The notes under the pieces are model-generated. The model saw nothing but the letters and a program-made list of their open reading frames with translations, was not told the DNA's origin and made no database searches. Shown one piece after another: positions 1-8,788 of a DNA stretch of 64,000 nt. How positions within the stretch are numbered: position 1 is the stretch's first letter; every line of letters starts with the position of its first letter. The stretch is from Muribaculaceae bacterium (GTDB lineage: Bacteria > Bacteroidota > Bacteroidia > Bacteroidales > Muribaculaceae), in the NCBI GenBank assembly GCA_014867205.1, contig WGUO01000019.1, forward strand, positions 1 through 64,000, in the 5' to 3' direction. The position numbers and the translations under genes are program-made.

Positions 1-95
1 TTGAATTTCAATAATTTCAAAGTACTCTTATGATTTTTTAGTGGACACTAATGAGAAAATTTTAGAAAAAAGGCAGATATGTCGACCATTTTTAT

Positions 96-103
96 TAACT
101 TTG
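96..103 (+). promoter_or_regulatory. Probable -7 box for spt
   Basis: TAACTTTG matches the Bacteroidota -7 consensus TAnnTTTG, 133 bases before the spt start. No good TTTG -33 element is seen at the right distance, so this is a tentative call. The first 95 bases of the window are AT-rich and hold no gene that I can see. Confidence 0.4.
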
Positions 104-236
104 TATTCTGATTTGGTGTAAACGCCCTGCAACATAGAGTTTGCAAAAGGATCTTTTTGTAGTACAGGCCAGTTGATATAACACAGGCATATCTGAGCAG
201 GGAATGTTTATGATATAAAAAGAACACAAAGACAGT

Positions 237-1430
237 ATGAAGCCTTTACAACAGAAACTTTCGGCCTATGATGCCCCTCAGAAGGCAAAGGCGGCCGGCG
301 TATATCCCTATTTCCGGGCTATTTCGAGCGAGCAGGACACTGAGGTCATAATGAATGGCAAGAAGGTTCTGATGTTCGGTTCAAACAGTTACATGGGCCT
401 CACCAATCATCCGAAAGTGATTGAGGCAGCCGTCGAGGCGACGCGTAAGTATGGCACCGGACTGGCCGGCTCACCGTTTCTCAACGGAACATTAACGATA
501 CACAAGGATCTTGAGGCACGTCTTGCGGATTATGTCGGCAAGGAGGACGCTATGCTGTATTCGACGGGATTTGGTGTGAATCTTGGTGTGGTCTCGATTC
601 TGACCGGGCGTGAGGATTATGTGATACTTGACGAGCAAGACCATGCCTCGATCATAGAGGGCCGACGTCTCTCATTCTCGAACTATCTTAAGTACCGACA
701 TAATGACATGGCGTCGCTTGAGACGCAGTTGCGCAAATGTGACCCGGACAAGGTGAAGCTCATCGTTACCGACGGTGTGTTCTCAATGGAGGGGGATGTG
801 GCGAACCTGCCCGAGATTACGCGTCTTGCCAGGCAGTATAACGCAGCGGTCATGGTCGATGAGGCACATGGCATCGGCGTCTTCGGCGAGGGAGGCCGCG
901 GTACCTGCAATCATTTCGGTGTTCAGGATGACGTTGACCTCATCATGGGCACCTTCTCGAAGTCACTTGCCTCTCTTGGCGGTTTCGTGGCATCAGATAA
1001 AGTAGTGACGAACTTCCTTCGACATCATTCGCGGTCATATATATTCACGGCCTCGATCACGCCGGCCTCTACAGCAGCCGTCAACGCGGCTCTCGACATT
1101 ATCATAGCCGAGCCGGAGCGTCAGGAGCATCTCTGGGAGATCACGCACTTTGCCCTCGATAACTTCCGCGCCATGGGTTGCGAGATAGGGCATACCTCAA
1201 CCCCGATCATCCCATTGTTTATCCGCGATGACTACAAGACATTCCATGTAACACGCGATCTGCTCGACGAGGGTGTATTCGTCAATCCGGTCGTCACTCC
1301 GGCAGTCGCTCCTCAGGACACGCTGATCAGGTATTCGCTCATGGCGACACACACCAAGGAGCAGGTTGAGCGCTCGCTTGAGGCCATCGAGAAAGTCTTC
1401 AAGAAATACGATCTTCTCAAGAAGCAGTAA
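237..1430 (+). CDS. spt: Serine palmitoyltransferase (alpha-oxoamine synthase family)
   Basis: PLP enzyme of the alpha-oxoamine synthase family that condenses serine with a long-chain acyl-CoA or acyl-ACP to give 3-ketosphinganine, the first step of sphingolipid synthesis in Bacteroidota. The 397 residues are the usual full length. The PLP lysine lies in GTFSKSLASLGG, the cofactor aspartate and histidine in VDEAHGIGVFG, and the N-terminal substrate region reads FGSNSYMGLTNHP. The family also contains KbL (2-amino-3-ketobutyrate CoA ligase) and BioF. The N-terminal YPYFRAIS segment and the absence of bio or threonine-catabolism neighbours favour spt. It stands alone on the plus strand and is followed by a hairpin, so it is probably monocistronic. 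Family assignment is very secure and the exact substrate fairly secure. Confidence 0.9.
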   Translation: MKPLQQKLSAYDAPQKAKAAGVYPYFRAISSEQDTEVIMNGKKVLMFGSNSYMGLTNHPKVIEAAVEATRKYGTGLAGSPFLNGTLTIHKDLEARLADYVGKEDAMLYSTGFGVNLGVVSILTGREDYVILDEQDHASIIEGRRLSFSNYLKYRHNDMASLETQLRKCDPDKVKLIVTDGVFSMEGDVANLPEITRLARQYNAAVMVDEAHGIGVFGEGGRGTCNHFGVQDDVDLIMGTFSKSLASLGGFVASDKVVTNFLRHHSRSYIFTASITPASTAAVNAALDIIIAEPERQEHLWEITHFALDNFRAMGCEIGHTSTPIIPLFIRDDYKTFHVTRDLLDEGVFVNPVVTPAVAPQDTLIRYSLMATHTKEQVERSLEAIEKVFKKYDLLKKQ

Positions 1431-1477
1431 AGCGACAGGTCAATCGGGCCCTGAGAGATGGGATTGAACAAATAATA

Positions 1478-1506
1478 AAGGCGGGAGCATAGCGTGTCCC
1501 CGCCTT
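1478..1506 (+). terminator. Hairpin terminator after spt
   Basis: Arms 1478-1485 (AAGGCGGG) and 1499-1506 (CCCGCCTT) form a GC-rich 8-bp stem with a 13-base loop, followed by an AT-rich stretch. It lies 48 bases after the spt stop. The rest of the gap up to 1724 shows no gene. Confidence 0.6.
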
Positions 1507-1724
1507 AATTATGTTGCCTGCATAGTGGTCTGTTGTGAGCTGAATGGTGCAAGATATGACACAGAGCCGGGACAGATGAGTTTTTTAACCCGAGAGTGTG
1601 GAAATATTACATTTTTTTTAAGTTCCCTATTGCACATATAGTGAAAGCGTATTAAATTCGCATTGTTTTTCGGGTTGCATAAGGCACCCGTCCAAATTAA
1701 GGTTTAAGATACATTAAGAGCAAA

Positions 1725-2276
1725 ATGGTATATAGGTTTAAACTCGTAAGCGATGAAGTAAGCAACTTCAGTCGCGAGATCGAAATTGATTCGGAAAATA
1801 CATTTCTCCAGTTGCGGAACGCCATACTGGAGAGTGTGAACTACACCAAGGATGAGCTTGACTCCTTCTTTCTCTGCAACGATGACTGGGAACGCGAGGA
1901 AGAGATAACTCTTGAGGATATGGGCACCTCTGCAAGTGATCAGGATCTCTGGCTGATGGAGACGACGCCTCTGAGCGAGCTTATTGAGGATGAGGGGCAG
2001 AAACTCTCGTTTGTGTTTGACTATATGACAGAGAGATCATTCTTTATGGAATTAAAGGAGATGATTCCCTCGCGTCATCTTGTCGAGCCGATCTGCACCA
2101 TAAAGCGCGGCAAGGCTCCTGCCCAGATAGTGGATATGGAGGCCTTTGATAAGGCAATCGATGCAAAGGCGCAGCAGGATACCACACTTGAGATGCTCGA
2201 TATCGAGCCATTGGACCAGACGCAGTTCAACGAGGAGGATCTTGAGGATGGCTTCGATATCATGAGCGACATGTAG
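1725..2276 (+). CDS. pRiA4b ORF-3-like family protein
   Basis: Protein of 183 residues resembling the pRiA4b ORF-3/IS1096 TnpR-like family. This is seen from the opening (MVYRFKLVSDEV, then FSREIEI), the middle LRNAILESVNYTKDELDSFF followed by an acidic segment (EREEEITLEDMG), and the later LSFVFDYMTERSFFMELKEM. The tail is very acidic (NEEDLEDGF). The molecular function of the family is not established. Despite the family name nothing here indicates a mobile element. The gene stands alone between the spt terminator and a long palindrome. The only plausible start is the ATG at 1725, preceded by an AT-rich region with TAAATTCG, a near match to a -7 box. Confidence 0.75.
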   Translation: MVYRFKLVSDEVSNFSREIEIDSENTFLQLRNAILESVNYTKDELDSFFLCNDDWEREEEITLEDMGTSASDQDLWLMETTPLSELIEDEGQKLSFVFDYMTERSFFMELKEMIPSRHLVEPICTIKRGKAPAQIVDMEAFDKAIDAKAQQDTTLEMLDIEPLDQTQFNEEDLEDGFDIMSDM

Positions 2277-2376
2277 ATTCGGGCTATCAGATTCCGTCAG
2301 TCCTGGCAGTGGCGTGATGCAGTCCGTCACAATATCATATAATCTTAAGGAACATCTTAAATAGAACCCTCTGATA

Positions 2377-2426
2377 CATCAAGACAGCGGTCCAAACCTG
2401 TGCAGGTTTGGACCGCTGTCTTGATG
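2377..2426. terminator. Long perfect palindrome, probable bidirectional terminator
   Basis: Arms 2377-2400 and 2403-2426 are perfect reverse complements over 24 bases with only TG between them, so the hairpin would close with a 4-base loop. It separates two convergent genes (ends at 2276 and 2475). There is no T tract on either side, so termination is inferred from position and stability. Confidence 0.55.
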
Positions 2427-2474
2427 ACGGGACTGGACCGCAATTCATTAACTCCCGGCATCAGCGCGGCATGT

Positions 2475-2816
2475 CTAATCGTTGCCGAAAAGACGGCCGA
2501 AAAGCGACGGTTTCTTGGCCGGCCTGAAATGAACGGAAAGATTGTTGTCTACCTTACTGAAAAAAAGGATATGGGTCTTAAATACAAACGCAACATTGCG
2601 GTCGAATTCAAGTACGGCATAAAGCCCGCGTATCAAGAAACGTCTGAATGGACTGAATTCATCGAGACCCTTGACTATGACCTCCGTATCATCGTAAGTG
2701 AGGGTGTGGAAAGGAGCCAGAAGTTCGACAAAATATGGAAGATTCAGATCATTCTTGTTCTTGCAAGGCTTATTGTAGTTCTTGTAGATTTCGTTGATAA
2801 CTTCATTTGTAATCAT
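2475..2816 (-). CDS. Small conserved-looking hypothetical protein
   Basis: Protein of 113 residues of unknown function. I do not recognise a family with certainty. It has an ordinary soluble composition: an acidic/aromatic N-terminal half (MITNEVINEIYKNY), a central FSPFRRFLIRGLYAVLEFDRN, and a basic tail ending SLFGRLFGND. There is no signal peptide or clear membrane segment. The minus frame is preferred over the overlapping plus frame (2400-2903) because it has balanced composition, stops before the palindrome and does not read through it. It lies downstream of the methylmalonyl-CoA decarboxylase operon but is separated from it by a hairpin. Confidence 0.6.
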   Translation of the reverse strand: MITNEVINEIYKNYNKPCKNKNDLNLPYFVELLAPFHTLTYDDTEVIVKGLDEFSPFRRFLIRGLYAVLEFDRNVAFVFKTHILFFSKVDNNLSVHFRPAKKPSLFGRLFGND

Positions 2817-2934
2817 GTGGAATCTAAATTTTTGATGATTCCGTCCGTGTTGAGCGGCCAGATTGCCAACGGCTTTATAACTATAACAGCGGGATACAGA
2901 TAAAGTTCGTGCGGTTACGTATAATATACATTTT

Positions 2935-2984
2935 ATATGCGGGAATCCGGTCTTTCTGGTCAGAGAGAGAGAATTCCCGCATAT
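2935..2984 (-). terminator. Inverted repeat ending the decarboxylase operon
   Basis: Arms 2935-2946 (ATATGCGGGAAT) and 2973-2984 (ATTCCCGCATAT) pair perfectly over 12 bases. The 26-base loop can itself pair in part. It lies 37 bases beyond the stop of the decarboxylase beta subunit. Confidence 0.5.
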
Positions 2985-3021
2985 CAGGGGGCGTTGCAGC
3001 AGCCTAAGCCGCAGGGAAACA

Positions 3022-4224
3022 TCAGCCGAGGAAACTCAGTAGCACACCGGCTGCGACTGCAGAGCCGATTACGCCGGCCACGTTGGGACCCATTGCATGC
3101 ATCAGCAGATAGTTGGTCGGGTCATATTCGAGGCCCATGTTGTTTGAGATTCGAGCAGCCATAGGAACGGCAGAAACGCCTGCGTTGCCGATAAGCGGGT
3201 TGATCTTCTTACCAGGTCTGAGCATGAGGTTGAACAACTTGACTGAGAGTACACCTGCACTCGAGGCTATGATGAAGGCCGCGAACCCGAGTCCAAAGAT
3301 AAGCAATGTATCGACTGTAAGGAATTTGTCGGCCTGAGTAGAGGCTCCGACCGTGAGACCGAGCAGAATGGTAATGATGTCGGTCATGGCGTTGCTTGCA
3401 GTCTTTGCCAGACGGGTAGTGACACCGCTTTCTCGCAGCAGGTTCCCGAAGAAGAGCATACCGAGCAGAGGAATTCCTGAGGGCACCACGAAGCATGTCA
3501 GCAGCAGTCCGACAACAGGGAATATGATTTTCTCGTTCTGGCTTACGACACGCGCAGGCTTCATCTTGATCATGCGCTCCTTCTTTGTGGTGAAGAGTCG
3601 CATCAGGGGGGGCTGGATAAGCGGAATCAGGGCCATGTATGAATAGGCAGATACGGCCACGGCTCCAAGCAGGTTAGGATTAAGTTTGGAGGTTGTGAAG
3701 ATAGCCGTAGGGCCGTCCGCACCGCCGATGATAGCCACACAGCCTGCCGACAGCGGGTCGAATCCGCAGAGCAGGGCGAGCATGTAGGCGCCGAATATAC
3801 CGAACTGTGCGCAGGCTCCGATGATCATGAGTTTCGGATTGGCCAATAGGGCGGAGAAATCAGTCATCGCCCCGATGCCGAGGAAGATAAGAGGCGGATA
3901 CCAGCCGCGCTCTACACCGTTGTAGAGGATGTTAAGCACCGAGCCCTCCTCATAGATGCCTATTTCCATGCCGGACTGGAACGGAATGTTGCCAATCAGC
4001 ATTCCGAATCCGATGGGCACGAGCAGGAGGGGTTCGAAATTTTTCTTGATTGCGAGCCATACAAAGAACATTCCTACCGCGAGCATCACCAGGTTTTCCC
4101 ACTCGCAATTGTAGAAACCTGTGAATTTCCAGAACTCGGAGATGGTGCGGGTCAGGAAGTCTCCGAAAGAATAACCGTCGAGTAATATCATGATATTGTC
4201 CTTAATCGTTATTTCGAGAAGCAT
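3022..4224 (-). CDS. oadB: Sodium-translocating decarboxylase beta subunit
   Basis: Integral membrane subunit of a biotin-dependent sodium pump. It decarboxylates carboxybiotin and couples this to Na+ export. The protein of 400 residues is almost wholly hydrophobic with many membrane segments. It carries the family signature GGADGPTAIFTTSKLNPNL and the C-terminal NAGVSAVPMAARISNNMG. In this operon the partner carboxyltransferase is of the methylmalonyl/propionyl-CoA type, so the pump most likely runs on (S)-methylmalonyl-CoA; oxaloacetate decarboxylases share the same beta subunit, hence the oadB label. Another start at 4191 (MILLDGYSFG) would remove 11 residues and is equally plausible. Last gene of the five-gene operon, 40 bases after the biotin carrier. 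Confidence 0.92.
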   Translation of the reverse strand: MLLEITIKDNIMILLDGYSFGDFLTRTISEFWKFTGFYNCEWENLVMLAVGMFFVWLAIKKNFEPLLLVPIGFGMLIGNIPFQSGMEIGIYEEGSVLNILYNGVERGWYPPLIFLGIGAMTDFSALLANPKLMIIGACAQFGIFGAYMLALLCGFDPLSAGCVAIIGGADGPTAIFTTSKLNPNLLGAVAVSAYSYMALIPLIQPPLMRLFTTKKERMIKMKPARVVSQNEKIIFPVVGLLLTCFVVPSGIPLLGMLFFGNLLRESGVTTRLAKTASNAMTDIITILLGLTVGASTQADKFLTVDTLLIFGLGFAAFIIASSAGVLSVKLFNLMLRPGKKINPLIGNAGVSAVPMAARISNNMGLEYDPTNYLLMHAMGPNVAGVIGSAVAAGVLLSFLG

Positions 4225-4264
4225 TATCGAGCAGATGGCACAACCAGTGTGCCTGACTCAATGG

Positions 4265-4705
4265 TTATTCAATTATTATGAGGTCCGTACCCTCAAGCAC
4301 AGCGTCACCGACATTCACAAGAATCTTTGACACGGTCCCGGCCTTGGTGGTTCGGATATCGTTTTCCATTTTCATTGCCTCGAGCACGCCGACCTTGTCG
4401 CCGATCTTGACGTTGTCGCCGATTTTGACGTCGATGCTCATGATAGTGCCCGGCAGAGGAGCCTTCACGGCCTCGGCGTTGCCTGCGGGAGCCTCGACCT
4501 TGGCAGGTTTTGAGGAGATATTGACGGTGCCGTGGTTCGTATGGCCTGACTGGCTGAGTGCCGGTTTCGGTTTCGAGGGAGCCTTGCGGTCAAGCTCGAC
4601 CTTATATGGAACTCCGTTTACCTCGACAGTGGCCTCGTTGTCGGAGATGTCTCCCACGGCCACGGTAAACTTCATTCCGTTAATCTTATATTTATATTCT
4701 TTCAT
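4265..4705 (-). CDS. Biotin carboxyl carrier subunit of the decarboxylase
   Basis: Biotinyl-domain protein of 146 residues that carries CO2 from the carboxyltransferase to the membrane beta subunit. The biotinylation motif EAMKM has its lysine at about residue 112, with the usual 34 or so residues after it. An N-terminal OadA/PycA-like strand region (MKEYKYKINGMKFTV) is joined to the biotinyl domain by a Pro/Ala/Lys-rich linker (residues about 40-70), typical of a swinging carrier. It lies between the gamma subunit (30 bases upstream) and the beta subunit (40 bases downstream), so a single mRNA is likely. Substrate specificity of the complex is set by the carboxyltransferase, not this gene. 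Confidence 0.92.
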   Translation of the reverse strand: MKEYKYKINGMKFTVAVGDISDNEATVEVNGVPYKVELDRKAPSKPKPALSQSGHTNHGTVNISSKPAKVEAPAGNAEAVKAPLPGTIMSIDVKIGDNVKIGDKVGVLEAMKMENDIRTTKAGTVSKILVNVGDAVLEGTDLIIIE

Positions 4706-4735
4706 AATATACTGGAAAAAGGGAGAAGGTGTTGA

Positions 4736-5344
4736 TTATTTCTTATTGATCGCGGAGTGTTCGGCATGGGCGTGAGCCGGAATCGCACGCATGTTATAAA
4801 TCTTGGAGTTCCAGGGAGAGTAGACCTTGCGCATGCGGCGGATTGTCAGGATAGTGTCCTCCATGTCGTGCCCCTGGCCAGTATGCTCGGCAAGCGCCAT
4901 GCTGATGGCGGCAATTACCTCACCAGAGTCGAGTTCGTCATGATGGTCCTCCTTATCTTCATTCGACACACCATGAGCCTTTCGTTTCATGGATTTCTGG
5001 AATGAGGAGGAAATTTTTCCGAATCCGAGGAAGAGCAGGCTTAGAATGATGAGCGCGGAGAGTACGATACCCATCGCTATGATGGTGATGGCGAATCCGT
5101 ACCTGTCGTTCTCGGCCGCGTTGCGGGCCTTTTCGGCCTGAATGGCCTCGCGGGTCAGCTTGCTCTCCTGAACGGTATTGACTTCCTCGCTCGGGACCCA
5201 GTCACCCTCGACATTGGTCTGGTCACCCTGCACGGAGACCTCCTTGTATTCTTGCTGAGGCGTGACAGCCGTCATGGCGACTGCCGGCGTGGCTGCCAGC
5301 AGTGCCATGGCGAATGTCGCACTGATTATGATGTTTTTTCGCAT
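4736..5344 (-). CDS. OadG-like gamma subunit of sodium pump decarboxylase
   Basis: Protein of 202 residues with an N-terminal signal peptide (about 1-23, ending AVAM), a periplasmic segment, one strong membrane helix at about 85-108 (FAITIIAMGIVLSALIIL) and a cytoplasmic tail rich in His, Glu and Asp. A single N-terminal helix plus charged tail is typical of OadG/MmdD subunits, which hold the carboxyltransferase to the membrane. Here the family helix is preceded by an extra signal-peptide-bearing domain of about 80 residues, making it about twice the classical length. It starts 12 bases after the mmdA stop. Family assigned from architecture and position; moderately sure. Confidence 0.75.
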   Translation of the reverse strand: MRKNIIISATFAMALLAATPAVAMTAVTPQQEYKEVSVQGDQTNVEGDWVPSEEVNTVQESKLTREAIQAEKARNAAENDRYGFAITIIAMGIVLSALIILSLLFLGFGKISSSFQKSMKRKAHGVSNEDKEDHHDELDSGEVIAAISMALAEHTGQGHDMEDTILTIRRMRKVYSPWNSKIYNMRAIPAHAHAEHSAINKK

Positions 5345-5356
5345 CTTTCGGGTTAT

Positions 5357-6910
5357 TTACAGAGGAATGTTGCCATGTTTCTTGGCCGGGTTGGTCAGTT
5401 TCTTGGTGGCAAGCATGTTGAGGGCCTTGATGACGCGGAATCGAGTGTTGCGCGGCTCGATGACGTCATCGATGTATCCGTATTTGGCAGCCTGGTATGG
5501 GTTGGCAAAGAGATCGCGGTATTCATCCTCCTTCATCTTGATGAACTCGGCAGGGTTCTCAGCGGCCTTAGCCTCCTTGGCATAGAGAACACCGACGGCG
5601 CCCTCGGCACCCATGACAGCGATTTCGGCAGAGGGCCATGCGTAGTTCATGTCGCCACGGAGCTGCTTGCAGCTCATCACGATGTGGCTTCCGCCGTAAC
5701 TCTTGCGGAGTGTTACAGTCACCTTGGGCACTGTAGCCTCACCGTAAGCGTAGAGGAGTTTTGCGCCGTGCAGGATGACACCGTTGTACTCCTGGCCGGT
5801 GCCGGGGAGGAATCCGGGCACGTCAACGAGAGTGACAAGGGGGATGTTGAATGCGTCGCAGAAGCGAACGAATCGAGCGCCCTTGCGCGATGCGTTCGAG
5901 TCGAGAACGCCGGCGAGCACCTTGGGCTGGTTGGCAACAACGCCCACCGCCTGTCCGTTGAAACGCGCGAATCCGATGATGATGTTCTTTGCATAGTCTT
6001 TCGAAACCTCAAGGAACTCGCCATTGTCGACGATCGAGCTGATGACCTCGTACATGTCATAGCTCTGCTTGGGATTGTCGGGGATGATGTCGTTGAGCTT
6101 GTCCTCGAGACGGTCAATCGGGTCGTTGCAGTCAACGAGGGGTGTCTCCTCGAGATTGTTCTGGGGAATATAGCTCATCAGCTTGCGGACGATAGCGAGA
6201 GTCTCCTCCTCGTTCTCGGCGGCGAAGTGGGTTACGCCGCTCTTGGTGGAATGTACAGAGGCGCCTCCGAGCTGCTCCTGGGTGACGTCCTCGCCTGTGA
6301 CGGTCTTCACGACCGACGGGCCGGTGAGGAACATGTAGCTCAGGCCCTTGGTCATGATGGTGAAGTCGGTGAGTGCGGGGCTGTATACCGCTCCGCCGGC
6401 GCAGGGACCCATTATGGCTGAGATCTGGGGTATTACACCCGAGGCCATGATATTGCGCTGGAAGATCTCGGAATAGCCGGCCAGTGCGTTGATTCCCTCC
6501 TGGATACGGGCGCCTCCCGAGTCATTGAGTCCGATGACAGGAGCTCCCATCTTCATGGCGAGGTCCATGACCTTGCAGATCTTCTGCGACATGGTTTCCG
6601 ACAGCGAGCCGCCGAACACGGTGAAGTCCTGTGCGAAGACATACACGAGGCGACCCTCGATAGTTCCGAAACCGCTTACGACGCCGTCTCCGAGGATATG
6701 CTTCTTGTCCTGGCCAAAGTTGGTGCAGCGATGAGTCACGAACATGTCGAGTTCCTCGAAACTGCCCTCGTCGAGGAGCATTGCGATGCGCTCGCGTGCG
6801 GTATATTTGCCGCGTGCGTGCTGCTTCTCTATGGCTTTCTCACCACCGCCGAGTCGGGCTTGTGCGCGCTTCTCGATAAGCTGGCTGATCTTTTCTTCTT
6901 GCTTGCTCAT
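5357..6910 (-). CDS. mmdA: Methylmalonyl-CoA decarboxylase carboxyltransferase subunit
   Basis: Carboxyltransferase of 517 residues that moves the carboxyl group of (S)-methylmalonyl-CoA to biotin, giving propionyl-CoA. It has the acyl-CoA carboxylase beta-chain fold: the N-terminal motif (KQHARGKYTARERIAMLLD), GGSLSETMSQKI, the oxyanion-hole loops DSGGARIQEG and GPCAGGAVYSPA, and the C-terminal DVPGFLPGTGQE and YGGSHIVMSCKQL. It is equally similar in kind to propionyl-CoA carboxylase beta, but no biotin carboxylase is present and the sodium-pump beta and gamma genes follow, so the decarboxylase role is favoured. Second gene of the operon, 73 bases after the epimerase. Confidence 0.93.
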   Translation of the reverse strand: MSKQEEKISQLIEKRAQARLGGGEKAIEKQHARGKYTARERIAMLLDEGSFEELDMFVTHRCTNFGQDKKHILGDGVVSGFGTIEGRLVYVFAQDFTVFGGSLSETMSQKICKVMDLAMKMGAPVIGLNDSGGARIQEGINALAGYSEIFQRNIMASGVIPQISAIMGPCAGGAVYSPALTDFTIMTKGLSYMFLTGPSVVKTVTGEDVTQEQLGGASVHSTKSGVTHFAAENEEETLAIVRKLMSYIPQNNLEETPLVDCNDPIDRLEDKLNDIIPDNPKQSYDMYEVISSIVDNGEFLEVSKDYAKNIIIGFARFNGQAVGVVANQPKVLAGVLDSNASRKGARFVRFCDAFNIPLVTLVDVPGFLPGTGQEYNGVILHGAKLLYAYGEATVPKVTVTLRKSYGGSHIVMSCKQLRGDMNYAWPSAEIAVMGAEGAVGVLYAKEAKAAENPAEFIKMKEDEYRDLFANPYQAAKYGYIDDVIEPRNTRFRVIKALNMLATKKLTNPAKKHGNIPL

Positions 6911-6983
6911 TTCTATAAAGTTATTATTGAAGTGACAGACCGGCGTCGGCGGGTGTGCCGCCGGAGCCGGTCTTGGTTTACTC

Positions 6984-7403
6984 TTATTTGTTGGGATCCT
7001 CGCAGAGTTCGGTGAGGACAGCCTCGGTCGACTTCGGATGCAGGAATGCGATGTGCAGTCCGTCGGCGCCCTGACGCGGGGCCTTGTCGATGACCTTTAC
7101 CCCTTTTTCCTGAACTTCCTCAAGGGCGTTTGCCACACCATCCTCAACGGCGAAGGCCATGTGGTGCATACCGCCGCGGCCGCCGTTCTTCTCGATGAAC
7201 TTGGCGATAGTGCTCTCGGGAGTAGTGGCCTCGAGCAACTCGATCTTTGTGTCGCCGACCTTGAAGAATGCAGTGGTCACCTTCTGGTCTTCCACTACTT
7301 CCTTCTTGTAGCATTTCAGTCCGAGGACAGACTCGTAATACTTGATAGCCTCCTCAAGATTGGGAACTGCTATACCGATGTGCTCAATGTGTGAAATTTT
7401 CAT
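6984..7403 (-). CDS. mce: Methylmalonyl-CoA epimerase
   Basis: VOC-fold metalloenzyme of 139 residues that interconverts (R)- and (S)-methylmalonyl-CoA, linking the mutase product to the decarboxylase. Metal ligands are visible: the first histidine in HIEHIGIAVP and the second in GGRGGMHHMAFAVED, with the terminal acidic ligand expected near HPKSTEAVLTEL. Length is normal. It is the first gene of the five-gene operon whose other products form the sodium-pumping decarboxylase. The mutase small subunit appears at the other end of the window (62913). Assignment is secure. Confidence 0.93.
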   Translation of the reverse strand: MKISHIEHIGIAVPNLEEAIKYYESVLGLKCYKKEVVEDQKVTTAFFKVGDTKIELLEATTPESTIAKFIEKNGGRGGMHHMAFAVEDGVANALEEVQEKGVKVIDKAPRQGADGLHIAFLHPKSTEAVLTELCEDPNK

Positions 7404-7779
7404 TGAAGTGTTAGTTTTAGGTTATTATTGTTGATGTTTACTATCCGAATGTCAAGTGTGGCGGACGGCATGTGTGAAATGTGGGCCTGCCGGTCGTCAC
7501 GACACTGTTTCTCAAACGTGTGCAAATTTACTAAATTTTTCGGACTATGGGCTACAAAAAACGTCAAAAATTCAATGTGCGGATGATTTTGTAACCCGGG
7601 GGATGTCCGGGTGGGCGAAAATATCGTGAATTTTGACATTTTGACAAGTTAGATTGGCTATTGATTAGGATATTTCGTGAAAAATTCCTAATTTTGCCTG
7701 TAAATCTGAAAAAGCGGCAGCCGCAGGGTAGTCCGAGCGGCTTTCGCAGTATCTACAATTTGAAAAATTAATACAGAAG
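7404..7779. promoter_or_regulatory. Divergent intergenic region between mce and lpxD
   Basis: A 376-base gap with no credible gene. On the minus strand TAAATTTG (complement of 7523-7530) is a good -7 box for the mce operon. On the plus strand TAATTTTG at 7690-7697 is a good -7 box for lpxD, 83 bases before its start. Neither has a clear TTTG at the ideal spacing. No structured RNA was recognised. Confidence 0.5.
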
Positions 7780-8775
7780 ATGAAAGTAACCCCGCTCCTT
7801 ATCGCCTCGATGGCAGGCGGCAATGTGGAGGGTGACGAAAATATTGAGATAACGGGATTTGCCAAGATAGAGGAGGCGAAGCCCGGAGACATCTCGTTTA
7901 TAGCCAACCCTAAATACGAACATTTTATCAGCACGACCAAGGCATCGGTACTACTTGTAAGTCGAGACCTGAAGAGACCCGAGGGGGAGTGTCCGACGCT
8001 GGTGCGGGTTGATGACCCTTATGCTGCCGTAGCCGGACTGCTTGCGGCGTTCGAATCGCAGAAGCCGCGGCCGGTGGGCATTGAGCAGCCTGTGCATATC
8101 GCAGAGGGTGTCGAGGTGCCAGATGGAGCCTATGTCGGAGCGTTCGCATATATAGGAAAGGGAGTGCGACTGGGACGCAACGTCAAGATATATCCTCAGG
8201 CATATGTCGGCGATGGTGTGACAATCGGAGATGACACGGTGATACGCGCCGGAGTACGTATATACGAGGGATGTGAGATCGGCAACAGGTGCATAATCCA
8301 CAGTGGCGCTGTCATAGGTGCCGATGGGTTCGGTTTCGCACCACTGCCCGACGGCTCGTACGAGAAGATAGCCCAGATTGGGAATGTTGTCATTGAGGAT
8401 GATGTGGAGATAGGCGCCAATACGACTGTCGACCGTGCGACATTCGGCTGCACCCGGGTTGGCAAGGGTACAAAACTTGACAACCTGATTCAGATAGCCC
8501 ATAACGTGGAGCTGGGACGCAACAATGTCTTCGCCGCCCAGACAGGCGTTGCCGGGTCGACAAAGATCGGATCAGACAACCGTGTAGGGGGCCAGTGCGG
8601 CTTTGCCGGACATATCCATGTCGGCGACCGCAACGAGATAGGAGCCCAGTCGGGTATACCCAACAACGTCGGCGATGGTAGACGCATAATCGGTTATCCA
8701 GCGATTGATGCGGTCAAGTTTGCAAGGACACAGGTCTATCTGTCGCGTCTCCCCGAACTCTTTAAGAAAAAATAA
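7780..8775 (+). CDS. lpxD: UDP-3-O-acylglucosamine N-acyltransferase LpxD
   Basis: Lipid A enzyme that adds the second, N-linked hydroxyacyl chain. The 331 residues comprise an N-terminal uridine-binding domain (about 1-95, with GDISFIANPKYE) and a left-handed beta-helix of hexapeptide repeats (about 100-310). The catalytic histidine lies in NLIQIAHNVELG. First gene of the lpxD-lpxC/fabZ-lpxA operon, with the next gene 13 bases on. Slightly shorter than the roughly 345 residues common in relatives. Secure. Confidence 0.95.
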   Translation: MKVTPLLIASMAGGNVEGDENIEITGFAKIEEAKPGDISFIANPKYEHFISTTKASVLLVSRDLKRPEGECPTLVRVDDPYAAVAGLLAAFESQKPRPVGIEQPVHIAEGVEVPDGAYVGAFAYIGKGVRLGRNVKIYPQAYVGDGVTIGDDTVIRAGVRIYEGCEIGNRCIIHSGAVIGADGFGFAPLPDGSYEKIAQIGNVVIEDDVEIGANTTVDRATFGCTRVGKGTKLDNLIQIAHNVELGRNNVFAAQTGVAGSTKIGSDNRVGGQCGFAGHIHVGDRNEIGAQSGIPNNVGDGRRIIGYPAIDAVKFARTQVYLSRLPELFKKK

Positions 8776-8788
8776 ACGAAACAACAAT

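Noticed and set aside
1725..2276. pRiA4b ORF-3-like gene as a sign of a mobile element
   Set aside because: No transposase, integrase, terminal inverted repeats or tRNA target are nearby; the family is common in chromosomes.
2400..2903. 167-codon plus-strand open frame overlapping the small minus-strand gene
   Set aside because: It begins inside the palindrome arm and reads as a low-quality protein; the minus-strand frame has better composition and boundaries. Not fully excluded.
5252..6421. 389-codon plus-strand open frame
   Set aside because: It lies fully antisense to the well-supported mmdA and oadG genes. Its Val/Leu/Glu/His-rich composition is what the complementary frame of GC-rich codons gives, and no motif is seen.
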